Shown here in pieces: positions 8,037-15,942 of a stretch of DNA of 31,370 nucleotides. How positions within the stretch are numbered: position 1 is the stretch's first letter; every line of letters starts with the position of its first letter. Source of the stretch: UBA1413 sp964395045 (lineage in GTDB: Bacteria; Bacteroidota; Bacteroidia; Bacteroidales; Prolixibacteraceae). The notes under the pieces were generated by a model. That model was given only the letters and a program-made list of their open reading frames with translations. It made no database searches and was not told the origin of the DNA. A program made the position numbers and the translations under genes. The DNA lies in contig CAYNBE010000014.1 in the NCBI GenBank assembly GCA_964395045.1, positions 1 to 31,370 on the forward strand, read 5' to 3'.

Positions 8037-8599
8037 ATTTCGAGACATTCTTCTTTTTTGTTTATTTCATTCATCATGGTACGAAGCCTGTTCCGTGCCC
8101 TGAAAAGCTTTACTTTGACATTGCTTTCACCTAGACCTGTAACGGTGCAGATATCTCCGACAGGTAGGTCTTCATAGTAGTACATCATGATCAAAACATA
8201 TTCATCGGCCGGCAATTGTTTCAGTGCGGTTTCGAGGTTCCTGAGCCGTTCATCAGCAGGGTCTTCCCCTGTCATGTAATTCAGTTCTGCTTCATCAATG
8301 GGCAGGGTGTCCGCTTTTGACAAAGGGAGTGCCTTTTTTCGCAAGTGCGAAATGCAATTGTTGTAAACGATCCGTAATAGCCAGGTCGAAAATTTCGATC
8401 CCCCCCGGAAAGACCCGATAGCCCTGAATGCCTTGATAAAAGCTTCCTGGGTCATTTCTTCGGCATCCTCCCTGTTCTTCAATAATTTCAATGCAACGGA
8501 AAATACGATATTCTGGTATTTCACCACAAGTAAAGAGAAAGCTTCGGAGTCTCCCTGCTTTACCCTTTCAATGATCATTCGCTCTTCCGGTTGCTTCAT
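8033..8599 (-). CDS. ECF-type RNA polymerase sigma factor
   Basis: The 188-residue protein has the two domains of an ECF sigma factor. Region 2 (about residues 22-90) contains EDAEEMTQEAFIKAFRAI and FSTWLLRIVYNNCISHLRKK. Region 4 (about 125-180) contains LPADEYVLIMMYYYEDLPV and the helix-turn-helix VTGLGESNVKVKLFRARNRL. There is no extra C-terminal domain. The next gene overlaps by ATGA and encodes the probable membrane anti-sigma factor. The upstream region carries a minus-strand copy of a bipartite motif that could be this factor's own promoter. The stress signal cannot be told from sequence. Confidence 0.93.
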   Translation of the reverse strand: MKQPEERMIIERVKQGDSEAFSLLVVKYQNIVFSVALKLLKNREDAEEMTQEAFIKAFRAIGSFRGGSKFSTWLLRIVYNNCISHLRKKALPLSKADTLPIDEAELNYMTGEDPADERLRNLETALKQLPADEYVLIMMYYYEDLPVGDICTVTGLGESNVKVKLFRARNRLRTMMNEINKKEECLEI

Positions 8600-8732
8600 T
8601 ACATCGGTTTAAAATTATAAGTTCTAAAGAAACATTTTGCAGAATCAGATGTCAGCCTGCGACAGTTAATTGATATGTAATAGTTAATCATTCCGGTTGG
8701 TCCCGACATAAGCCGGGGTGTTTATTTCATGT

Positions 8733-8762
8733 TTTTGACGCAAATCATGGTGAAAGGTTACA
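8733..8762 (+). promoter_or_regulatory. Candidate ECF promoter driving the DUF6249-like gene
   Basis: TTTTGACGCA (8733-8742), 13 bases, then GGTTACA (8756-8762). The spacing fits -35 and -10 elements of an ECF promoter, with transcription expected near 8769 and a leader of about 80 bases to the ATG at 8849. The same two words at the same spacing occur on the opposite strand at 8808-8779. Confidence 0.6.
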
Positions 8763-8778
8763 TTCTCTGATCCGGATG

Positions 8779-8808
8779 TGTAACCGAACGGCACTTTATG
8801 CGTCAAAA
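8779..8808 (-). promoter_or_regulatory. Candidate ECF promoter driving the sigma/anti-sigma operon
   Basis: On the minus strand, TTTTGACGCA (8808-8799), 13 bases, then GGTTACA (8785-8779): identical words and spacing to the plus-strand site. Transcription would start near 8772 and reach the sigma gene ATG at 8599 after about 173 bases. The 13-base spacers of the two sites are not alike, which points to selection on the two words. Confidence 0.6.
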
Positions 8809-8848
8809 CTTAGAAATAAAAGTTATATGAATTAAAAACAAATTAGCC

Positions 8849-9199
8849 ATGGAACCAATTGTAATTACGGTATCACTTTTTCTGATGATTTTCGCAATCT
8901 TTTATGTTCATTACACCACGAGGAACAAAGAAAGGATGGCAATGATCGAGAAGGGGGTGGATGCAGCTCTTTTTCAGAGACCACCCCGGTCATTCAGGGT
9001 ATCAGGATATGCAACTTTCAAATGGGGACTTTTCCTGATGGGGCTGGCACTGGGATTGTTCGTGGGAGTTCTGTTCGAGCAATACTCCGGTTTGCCCGAA
9101 GCACCCATGTACATATCCATGATTTTCGTGTTCGGAGGATTGAGCCTTGTTCTGGCTTATTTGTTGAAGGATAAACTTGAGAAGCGGCAAAACTCCTGA
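8849..9199 (+). CDS. Small membrane protein, DUF6249-like
   Basis: The 116-residue protein has an N-terminal helix (about residues 4-24), then a charged cytosolic-type stretch (TRNKERMAMIEKGVDAALF), then two helices (about 58-76 and 88-106) and a basic tail. This pattern is that of the DUF6249 family, which is often found next to ECF sigma genes in Bacteroidota; I know of no assigned function. It is divergent from the sigma gene, and the shared 249-base spacer carries paired bipartite motifs, so it may be a direct target of that sigma factor. A bidirectional terminator follows. Confidence 0.78.
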   Translation: MEPIVITVSLFLMIFAIFYVHYTTRNKERMAMIEKGVDAALFQRPPRSFRVSGYATFKWGLFLMGLALGLFVGVLFEQYSGLPEAPMYISMIFVFGGLSLVLAYLLKDKLEKRQNS

Positions 9200-9240
9200 G
9201 CCGGATCATTTTGTTCAGGCTAAGTCTGAAATGACATCTG

Positions 9241-9281
9241 AAAAAGAAAGCCATCACATTGAGGATGGCTTTCTTTTTTTT
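9241..9281. terminator. Bidirectional intrinsic terminator
   Basis: AAAAAGAAAGCCATC (9241-9255) pairs with GATGGCTTTCTTTTT (9264-9278) around an 8-base loop, a 15 bp stem, and a T-run extends to 9281. The A-run on the left gives a T-run on the other strand. It separates the convergent DUF6249-like gene and eno, and should stop transcription from both. Confidence 0.9.
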
Positions 9282-9291
9282 GATGAGAAGG

Positions 9292-10593
9292 TTATTTTTT
9301 AATCGTTTTAGCAAATCCATAAATGGCTACACTTCCTAATTCCTCTTCGATTCGGAGCAACTGGTTGTATTTTGCCATCCTGTCGGAACGGCTCAGGGAG
9401 CCGGTTTTGATCTGGCCGCTGTTGGTAGCCACGGCAAGGTCGGCAATGGTAGAGTCTTCGGTTTCACCTGACCGATGTGATATTACAGTGGTATAACCTG
9501 CACGGTGTGCCATTTCGATTGCATCAAGTGTTTCGGTCAGGGTTCCGATCTGGTTCACCTTGATCAGAATGGAGTTGCAAGCACCCAATTCAATGCCTTT
9601 TTTAAGGTACTCAACATTTGTCACGAAAAGGTCATCGCCCACCAGCTGGATTTTATCCCCCAGCCTTTTGGTATGATTCACCCACCCATCCCAGTCGCTT
9701 TCACTCATGCCGTCCTCGATCAAATCGATCGGAAACCTTGCTACAAGGTCGGCAAGGAAATCCACCTGTTGTGCAACCGTTCGTTTTACTCCGGATGAAC
9801 CTTCAAATTTGGTATAATCATAAACCCCGTCCATGTAAAATTCAGAAGCGGCACAGTCGAGTCCGATGGAAATATCACCACCATCTTCAACCCTTCCCGG
9901 TTTGTAACCAGCGTTTTTGATAGCTTCGATGATGCAGTTGAGGGCATCTTCTGTTCCCTTTAAAGCAGGGGCAAAACCTCCTTCATCTCCAACAGCCGTG
10001 CTCAGGCCACGGTTGTGAAGCACTTTCTTCAGATGGTGGAAGACCTCGGCCCCCATCCTGAGTCCTTCACGGAAAGAAGAAGCTCCAATGGGACGGATCA
10101 GGAATTCCTGAAATGAAATGGGCGCATCTGAATGGCTGCCCCCGTTTATGATGTTCATCATCGGTACCGGTAGTGTCTTGGCATTGACTCCTCCGATATA
10201 ACGGTACAATGGCATTTCAAGACAAGCTGCTGCTGCTTTTGCCACCGCAAGTGAAACTCCCAGAATGGCATTTGCTCCAAGTTTTGATTTCGTTTTGGTG
10301 CCATCTATTTCGATCATTTTCTGGTCGATGGCGACCTGATCGGTGGCAGCCATACCTATTATTTCTTTGGATATCAGATTGTTCACGTTCTCAATTGCTC
10401 TGAGAACACCCTTGCCAAGGTATCTCCCCTTGTCGTTATCACGAAGTTCCAGTGCTTCGTTCTCTCCTGTGGATGCTCCGGAGGGGACAGCAGCGCGCCC
10501 GACTGCGCCACATTCAAGCGTTACTTCTACTTCGATGGTCGGATTTCCCCTTGAATCAAGTATCTCCCTGCCAAATACATTGCTGATAATCAT
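9292..10593 (-). CDS. eno: Enolase (phosphopyruvate hydratase)
   Basis: Enolase interconverts 2-phosphoglycerate and phosphoenolpyruvate in glycolysis. The 433-residue protein is complete and typical. It opens with REILDSRGNPTIEVEV. GDEGGFAP, the metal-binding sites IEDGMSESDWDGW and LVGDDLFVTN, the catalytic lysine in ILIKVNQIGT, and SHRSGETEDSTIADLAV follow in order. It is cytosolic and probably transcribed alone. A TAnnTTTG-like element (TATCTTTG, minus strand, 10664-10657) lies about 64 bases upstream. The shared terminator lies just after the stop codon. Confidence 0.98.
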   Translation of the reverse strand: MIISNVFGREILDSRGNPTIEVEVTLECGAVGRAAVPSGASTGENEALELRDNDKGRYLGKGVLRAIENVNNLISKEIIGMAATDQVAIDQKMIEIDGTKTKSKLGANAILGVSLAVAKAAAACLEMPLYRYIGGVNAKTLPVPMMNIINGGSHSDAPISFQEFLIRPIGASSFREGLRMGAEVFHHLKKVLHNRGLSTAVGDEGGFAPALKGTEDALNCIIEAIKNAGYKPGRVEDGGDISIGLDCAASEFYMDGVYDYTKFEGSSGVKRTVAQQVDFLADLVARFPIDLIEDGMSESDWDGWVNHTKRLGDKIQLVGDDLFVTNVEYLKKGIELGACNSILIKVNQIGTLTETLDAIEMAHRAGYTTVISHRSGETEDSTIADLAVATNSGQIKTGSLSRSDRMAKYNQLLRIEEELGSVAIYGFAKTIKK

Positions 10594-10656
10594 ATATCAA
10601 ATCATTAAAAAGATTATACGGTGTTTTCTTCAAAATTGTGTATTGTTAAAACGAAC

Positions 10657-10664
10657 CAAAGATA
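10657..10664 (-). promoter_or_regulatory. Probable -7 element of the eno promoter
   Basis: TATCTTTG on the minus strand matches TAnnTTTG exactly. The nearest TTTG upstream is only 11 bases away, so the -33 element is poor. The implied leader to the eno ATG is roughly 57 bases. Confidence 0.45.
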
Positions 10665-10880
10665 ATAAATTGTGTCAAACGCTCTGCTTTTTATGTCGTT
10701 TAACAATTTTTTGAAAAAGGCAGCTTTCATCTAATATATCAAACGGTTCTATTACTTTGGTTTTTCATGGACCAGATTTTCATCACTGGAGCATCTCATT
10801 TCTAAACCTCCCGGTCTCTCCACCTCCTGGTATCGTTCATGCCTTTCGTTTTCGGAAGATTAGTCCCTCTGCATAATTTT

Positions 10881-11252
10881 CTAAAATGCAGTAAACGGGT
10901 TAAATTTCTCGTCTTTTTTGTATCGAAGTACTTTCAATTTATGGATGGTGACAAGACCACCTTTCTTGCTGTTGTCCATCATCTTATATAATACCGGACA
11001 AAAATTTTCCAGGTTTTTCCCGGTGTCGACAATTTCAAGGAGCACCGGCAAATCGTCAGAAAGGGCAAAGGTTTTTACGTTGTGCATTGAATGGCTGGCT
11101 CCGAACGAAGGGATTCCCTTAAAAACAGATATCCCGGCTAATCCGGCATTCCTGGCAGCAAAAACGATTTCCTCGTACAGCGGGCGACCATTTACTTTAT
11201 CGGATTCCCCCACGTAAATTTTCATGATACTTGCTTTCCCTTCGATGTTCAT
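10881..11252 (-). CDS. DUF190 family protein (PII-like fold)
   Basis: The 123-residue protein shows the DUF190 pattern: MKIYVGESDKVNGRPLYEEI, then AARNAGLAGISVFKGIPSFG, then LPVLLEIVDTGKNLENFCPV and KKGGLVTIHKLKVLRY. DUF190 proteins have a small ferredoxin-like, PII-like fold, are often encoded near the fluoride exporter CrcB, and have no settled function. No crcB is seen here. The ATG at 11252 is used because the family usually has about ten residues before the IYVGE segment; the ATG at 11225 is an alternative. It is preceded and followed by spacers of nearly 290 bases in which I see no gene. Confidence 0.85.
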   Translation of the reverse strand: MNIEGKASIMKIYVGESDKVNGRPLYEEIVFAARNAGLAGISVFKGIPSFGASHSMHNVKTFALSDDLPVLLEIVDTGKNLENFCPVLYKMMDNSKKGGLVTIHKLKVLRYKKDEKFNPFTAF

Positions 11253-11538
11253 GTCGTAATAAATGAATCTGTGAATATTAGTTTGCGATACCCGGAAGGA
11301 AATGGGCAGGATTCCGTGAATCCGGTTTTCAGGGACCCTGTTCCTTGTTGCCCATGTTACATTTCCGGTAAATTGTTCTCACTTTTTCTAAACAATAATT
11401 GTTAATTTGCACTTTCAGTAACGGAATTTCTGATCCAAAGGCCTGGACAAGGGCACATGACGCGAAGATGTTGCTAAACCAAATCTTTTCCCAGCCTTGC
11501 CGGAAGAGAATCCGTTCAGGACACTAATTTATATTGTT

Positions 11539-12978
11539 GTGAAAATACAGAAATTTATTGGCATTTCACTCATATTTGGAGTGCTTCTTTTAGTCATGCT
11601 GGACTCAAACGGCCAGAAAACGAAAGATTTTCTGTCTGATCCTGTCCTTAAATTCTCGACAACCGGGATATCCGTGGTTGATCTGCGAACCGGGGAGATG
11701 CTGATGTCTCAGAATCCTCGTTTGTTGATTACTCCTGCTTCGACACTGAAGCTCCTCACAACTGCAACCGCGATAGAAATTCTCGGACCGGATTATCGTT
11801 TTAAGACAGAATTTGGGTATTCCGGTTCAGTTCAGCCTGATTCAGGCATTTTGGAGGGCAACCTGATCGTGAGAGGAGGTGGGGATCCTACTTTGGGTTC
11901 ACACTATTTTAAAGACCGCGCCGTTCCGGAACCATTTCTTGACAGCTGGGTTAAGGATATCAAAAAAGCAGGAATAACCTCGGTCAAAGGGGACCTTCTT
12001 ATGGATGTATCATGTTATGAGAGGTATACAACGCCCGGAAGCTGGGCATGGGAGGACATTGGAAATTATTATGGATCAGCTCCCTCGGCTCTGACATATT
12101 CCGATAATATGGTCCGGTTGTATTTCGATACACCGGAACAGCCGGGTGAACCGGCGATCCTGAAAGGGTGCGTTCCGGAAGTGGAAAACGTCACATGGTT
12201 GAATGAAGTGAAATCATCACTGATCAACCGCGACCTTGCTTATGTTTACGGGAGTCCCTGGAGTGAAAAAAAAGTGATTATTGGCTCCCTGCCTGCCGGA
12301 AGAAAAGACTTTGCAGTCAAAGCGTCCATGCCCGAACCTGCCCTCTGCCTGGGGGTTGCCCTGAAGGAAAAGCTCGAAGAAGCAGGAATCCGTTTTAGTG
12401 GAATTGTCCGATTGAGTTCCGAACCATTGACATTCCGGGCGATTGCTGAAGTTTTGTCGCCTGGATTGACCGATATTATTCGGATTGTTAATCATGAAAG
12501 TGTCAACCTGTTTGCCGAACACCTGCTCCTTGAGATTGCCCGGAATACCTCAGGGGCCGGATCCCTGAAGAAAGGAATTGAGGCAATTCAGCACTTCTGG
12601 AGGGAACATGGGGTCAGGGATACCTTTTTTCTTGAAGATGGCTCCGGACTCTCACGTTTTAATGCGATTTCCGCTTCCCATCTCACACATGTTCTTCATT
12701 ATATGCACCAAAGCAGTTCAGGCGGCCTTTTCAGGTTGTCGCTTCCATCGGCAGGAAAGGGTACGTTGAGTAGTTTCAGTATCCATGATTTCCCGGGAAA
12801 TTCACTGTTGTGTAAAAGCGGTTCCATGGAGAGGGTGCAGGGATATGCCGGTTACCTGGTCTGCGATTCAGGCCGCGAAGTGGCTTTTGCGGTGCTTTGC
12901 AACAACTTTCCCCTGACACAGGCAGAGATGGTGAGAAAAATGCAGAAGCTGATTTTGGGAATAAAACAGGAATTTTAA
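11539..12978 (+). CDS. dacB: D-Ala-D-Ala carboxypeptidase/endopeptidase (PBP4, S13 family)
   Basis: The enzyme trims or cleaves D-Ala cross-links of peptidoglycan in the periplasm. All three serine penicillin-binding motifs are present: SxxK as S68TLK71 within PASTLKLLTT, SxN as SVN in NHESVNLFAEH, and KTG as KSG in LLCKSGSMERVQGYAGYLV. A large insertion between the first and second motifs (YSDNMVR region) is typical of PBP4/DacB. The GTG at 11539 is preferred because it gives a good signal peptide (KIQKFIGISLIFGVLLLVML); an in-frame TTG at 11497 would add 14 residues without hydrophobic character. It appears to be a single-gene unit. Confidence 0.9.
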   Translation: MKIQKFIGISLIFGVLLLVMLDSNGQKTKDFLSDPVLKFSTTGISVVDLRTGEMLMSQNPRLLITPASTLKLLTTATAIEILGPDYRFKTEFGYSGSVQPDSGILEGNLIVRGGGDPTLGSHYFKDRAVPEPFLDSWVKDIKKAGITSVKGDLLMDVSCYERYTTPGSWAWEDIGNYYGSAPSALTYSDNMVRLYFDTPEQPGEPAILKGCVPEVENVTWLNEVKSSLINRDLAYVYGSPWSEKKVIIGSLPAGRKDFAVKASMPEPALCLGVALKEKLEEAGIRFSGIVRLSSEPLTFRAIAEVLSPGLTDIIRIVNHESVNLFAEHLLLEIARNTSGAGSLKKGIEAIQHFWREHGVRDTFFLEDGSGLSRFNAISASHLTHVLHYMHQSSSGGLFRLSLPSAGKGTLSSFSIHDFPGNSLLCKSGSMERVQGYAGYLVCDSGREVAFAVLCNNFPLTQAEMVRKMQKLILGIKQEF

Positions 12979-13096
12979 CCGGTCAACCATTTGTCTGATT
13001 GCAGCCGTAACTGAACTTAATTCTGTTAATTGCATTCTTTCCAGGAAATATCCTGATTAAAAAGTCACAAAGGCGGACATAAATCCCCAATCAGAA

Positions 13097-13930
13097 TCAG
13101 AATATCCGGAATACAAGGGGAGCACAACCCTGGATAATTTTCCCGGTAGCCGGATCAAGCTGCGACCCGTACATACTGTGAGGAATGGAATAAACAGCCA
13201 GCATCACCAGAGAGGCCAGGATGACGTAGCCCGGTCTTGATTTCCGGATATTCATCACGACTGCCAAAATCCAGAACAAAAATGCCAGCAAAGTTTTATT
13301 ATCCGTAAGGTCCCATGCAAAGGGAATTCCTGTCCACGCTTCACCGAAAGCATGATATTGCACCCAGGGTCCGAAAAACATTCCCCCCAATCCGATGAGA
13401 ATCAGTGTGATTATTGAAAATAACCTGAATTTTTTATCTCTGAGAACAGCCATGATACCGGCTGCATTTGCAAAGAACATGGCAATGAACATCAGTATAA
13501 TGTGTGGTATAAGAATTGCGGCGGGAACATCGCCTTTGAACCGAATAACGGTTGCATTTGGCACGTCGCTATGGAATGATTTTCCGTTCATGCGGAATTC
13601 AGTGATGTATTCCAGTTTCCCGGCAGGTGGCTGATTGGGGAGAAAAAACAGAAGCTTATCACCTAATCGTTTCATTTCTCCTGTAGTCCAGGCTTCAGAA
13701 CCGGGATATCTTCTGTACGATACAATGCAGGTTACGGAAGTATCAGGTACCGTGAATTCCAATGGGCAATCGGTAGTCCCGCCATGGCTGCGGGGAAGTT
13801 CGATTTTCAGGATCAAACCGCCGATGTTTACCACTGCTTTCTGAGGATATGTGGGACCTGTAGCTCTCTGGTAGATGATGGCACCGATGGTGACGATGAA
13901 AGCTGCTGTAAGGGACAGAAAAGTTTTCAA
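13097..13930 (-). CDS. Unrecognised membrane protein with exported N-terminal domain
   Basis: I do not recognise a named family. The 277-residue protein starts with a signal anchor (FLSLTAAFIVTIGAIIY). Residues about 25-130 form a beta-rich, probably periplasmic domain with an immunoglobulin-like look (VVNIGGLILKIELPRSHGG, EFTVPDTSVTCIVSYRRYPG, LEYITEFRMNGKSF). Four membrane helices follow (about residues 137-160, 168-188, 210-228 and 232-249). The loop MFFGPWVQYHAFGEAWTGIP has several aromatic residues and one histidine. It is divergent from the DUF6807 gene and convergent with dacB. The open reading frame is long, with an ATG start and normal codon use, so it is a real gene. Confidence 0.75.
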   Translation of the reverse strand: MKTFLSLTAAFIVTIGAIIYQRATGPTYPQKAVVNIGGLILKIELPRSHGGTTDCPLEFTVPDTSVTCIVSYRRYPGSEAWTTGEMKRLGDKLLFFLPNQPPAGKLEYITEFRMNGKSFHSDVPNATVIRFKGDVPAAILIPHIILMFIAMFFANAAGIMAVLRDKKFRLFSIITLILIGLGGMFFGPWVQYHAFGEAWTGIPFAWDLTDNKTLLAFLFWILAVVMNIRKSRPGYVILASLVMLAVYSIPHSMYGSQLDPATGKIIQGCAPLVFRIF

Positions 13931-14025
13931 AACAGGTTTTATTTTGTTGAACTAAATTTGTTGAATAAATGTAAAGGCTTTATTTGCTCTTTTTTATACC
14001 TTGCAAAAGAAATAAAATATCTGTA

Positions 14026-15087
14026 ATGAGAACCAGTTTGATTTATATTTTAGTGATTTCGTTCCCTTTGGTATTGTACGGCCGTGTGGATTACGCACAA
14101 AAACCGATACCTGTCAGGCTGATCAACCAGGCTTCGGAACAAAGGGTGGATGTCATGGCCGGGAATCAGCTTTTTACCGCATACAGATACCCGGGAACAA
14201 TTAAAAAACCGGTATTATGGCCTCTGTTATCTCCCCACCAGAATGTGGTCACACGTTCGTTTCCGCTTGAAAACAAAGCCGGGGAGCGGGCCGATCACCC
14301 CCATCACATCGGGGTTTGGCTTAATTATGGCGATGTGAACAACCTCGATTTCTGGAACAACTCTGAAGCTGTCAAGCCGGATCAGGTACATAAATACGGA
14401 ACAATTGTGCACCGTTCGGTCGATAAGATCAGGAACGGCAGAAAGCATTCCGTTTTATCGGTTTCGGCCGACTGGGTGGATGTAGATAAAAACAAACTCC
14501 TGGATGAAAAAACGGATTACTATTTCATGGCAACTAAAGATTACCGGATGATCGACCGGGTTACAACCCTTACGGCAGTCAACGGTGAAGTGAAATTTGC
14601 CGATAACAAGGAAGGATTTTTTGCCATCAGGGTAAGCAGTGAACTTGAACTGCCCGTTGAGGGTGCACTTCAACTTACCGATTCTCATGGCAAAGTAACA
14701 CAGGTCGAGAAACCTGACTTAAACCGGGTTACCGGAAACTATCTCAGCAGTGAAGGGATCACGGGAGAAAAGGTTTGGGGAACCCGTGGGAAATGGATGC
14801 AATTGTCGGGAAGGATCAATGGGGAAAAAGTTTCAGTTGTCATCATTGACCACCCGCAGAATCCGGGATATCCCACCTACTGGCATGCGAGGGGATATGG
14901 TCTTTTTGCAGCCAACACACTGGGACAGAAAGCGCTTTCGAACGGAAAAGAGGAACTCAATTTTACTTTGGCAAAAGGATCCTCGGTCACATTCCGATAC
15001 CGGCTGATCGTATTCTCTGGTGAACTGTCACCCAGTGAAATTGACCGGTTTGCTGTGTATTTCGCAAAGCAGAAGACGAAGCATTGA
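14026..15087 (+). CDS. Secreted PmoA/DUF6807 family protein
   Basis: The 353-residue protein is of the family named PmoA-like or DUF6807, common in Bacteroidota and Planctomycetota. The methane-oxygenase name is historical and misleading; the function is unknown, with a carbohydrate-related role suspected. The conserved core is visible: PGTIKKPVLWPLLSP, then the histidine motif DHPHHIGVWLNYGDVN and DFWNNS, and later IIDHPQNPGYPTYWHARGYG near the C-terminus. The ATG at 14026 gives a signal peptide (SLIYILVISFPLVLYGRV); an in-frame TTG at 13984 would add 14 residues. It ends 12 bases before nfo, so the two and the transaminase gene after them probably form one operon. Confidence 0.85.
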   Translation: MRTSLIYILVISFPLVLYGRVDYAQKPIPVRLINQASEQRVDVMAGNQLFTAYRYPGTIKKPVLWPLLSPHQNVVTRSFPLENKAGERADHPHHIGVWLNYGDVNNLDFWNNSEAVKPDQVHKYGTIVHRSVDKIRNGRKHSVLSVSADWVDVDKNKLLDEKTDYYFMATKDYRMIDRVTTLTAVNGEVKFADNKEGFFAIRVSSELELPVEGALQLTDSHGKVTQVEKPDLNRVTGNYLSSEGITGEKVWGTRGKWMQLSGRINGEKVSVVIIDHPQNPGYPTYWHARGYGLFAANTLGQKALSNGKEELNFTLAKGSSVTFRYRLIVFSGELSPSEIDRFAVYFAKQKTKH

Positions 15088-15099
15088 AAATTTATATAA

Positions 15100-15942
15100 A
15101 TGAAATACATCGGAGCACATGTCAGTACACAGGGAGGTGTTGAAAATGCGCCTTTGAATGCGTTTCAGATCGGAGCAACTGCCTTTGCTTTTTTTACCAA
15201 AAACCAGCGGCAATGGGTAGCTAAACCGCTTTCTGAAGAAAGCATTTCAATTTTCAGAAAGAATTGTGAAAAGTATGGATTTCAGCCATTTCAGATTCTT
15301 CCGCACGACAGTTACCTGATCAACCTGGGGAATCCCAATCAGGAGGTACTTCAGAAGTCAAGAGAGGCTTTTCTGGACGAGATGCAACGCTGTGAGCAGC
15401 TTGGACTCGACAGGCTCAATTTCCATCCTGGGGCGCACCTGAATATGATCACGGTTGACAGATGCCTTTCCCTGATTGCTGAGTCGATCAACATGACTCT
15501 CGATAAAACCCGGGGAGTGACTGCAGTTATTGAAAACACGGCTGGCCAGGGTACAAACCTTGGACATACCTTCGAGCAGATCAGGCAAATCATTGACAGG
15601 GTGGAGGATAAAAGCAGGGTAGGGGTTTGCCTCGATACCTGTCATACCTATTCAGCCGGTTATGAAATCAGTACTAAAGAAGGATTTCAGCAGGTGCTTT
15701 CTGATTTTGACAGGATTGTGGGATTTCGGTATCTCCGGGGAATGCATCTGAACGAAACGAAGAAGGAGCTGAATTCGAGAGTCGACCGGCATGACAACCT
15801 GAAAAAAGGGCTTCTGGGACTGGATGTTTTTTCCATGATCATGAACGATCCGCGGTTCGATGATCTTCCGTTAATACTTGAAACGCCCGATGAAACCGTA
15901 TGGGCGGAGGAGATCATTCTTTTAAAATCGATGATCCGGTGA
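15100..15942 (+). CDS. nfo: Endonuclease IV (AP endonuclease)
   Basis: Endonuclease IV cuts the backbone at abasic sites in base excision repair. The 280-residue protein has the AP-endonuclease family 2 TIM barrel and the expected zinc-site motifs: FHPGAHL, ENTAGQGTNLGHTFEQI, CLDTCHTYSAGYEI, MHLNETKKEL with DRHDNLKKG, and LILETPDE. It starts at ATG 15100 with the typical KYIGAHVST. Its stop codon TGA (15940-15942) shares one base with the next start (TGATG), so the transaminase is probably translationally coupled to it. The enzyme is complete. Confidence 0.96.
   Translation: MKYIGAHVSTQGGVENAPLNAFQIGATAFAFFTKNQRQWVAKPLSEESISIFRKNCEKYGFQPFQILPHDSYLINLGNPNQEVLQKSREAFLDEMQRCEQLGLDRLNFHPGAHLNMITVDRCLSLIAESINMTLDKTRGVTAVIENTAGQGTNLGHTFEQIRQIIDRVEDKSRVGVCLDTCHTYSAGYEISTKEGFQQVLSDFDRIVGFRYLRGMHLNETKKELNSRVDRHDNLKKGLLGLDVFSMIMNDPRFDDLPLILETPDETVWAEEIILLKSMIR

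Noticed and set aside
8770..8777. ATCCGGAT palindrome inside the ECF spacer
   Set aside because: It is not centred on the 8770.5 axis of the paired motifs, and an 8-base palindrome is easily found by chance.
11356..11363. GTTACATT upstream of dacB, similar to the -10-like word of the ECF motif
   Set aside because: The bases 13 positions upstream do not resemble TTTTGACGCA, so only one half of the motif is present.
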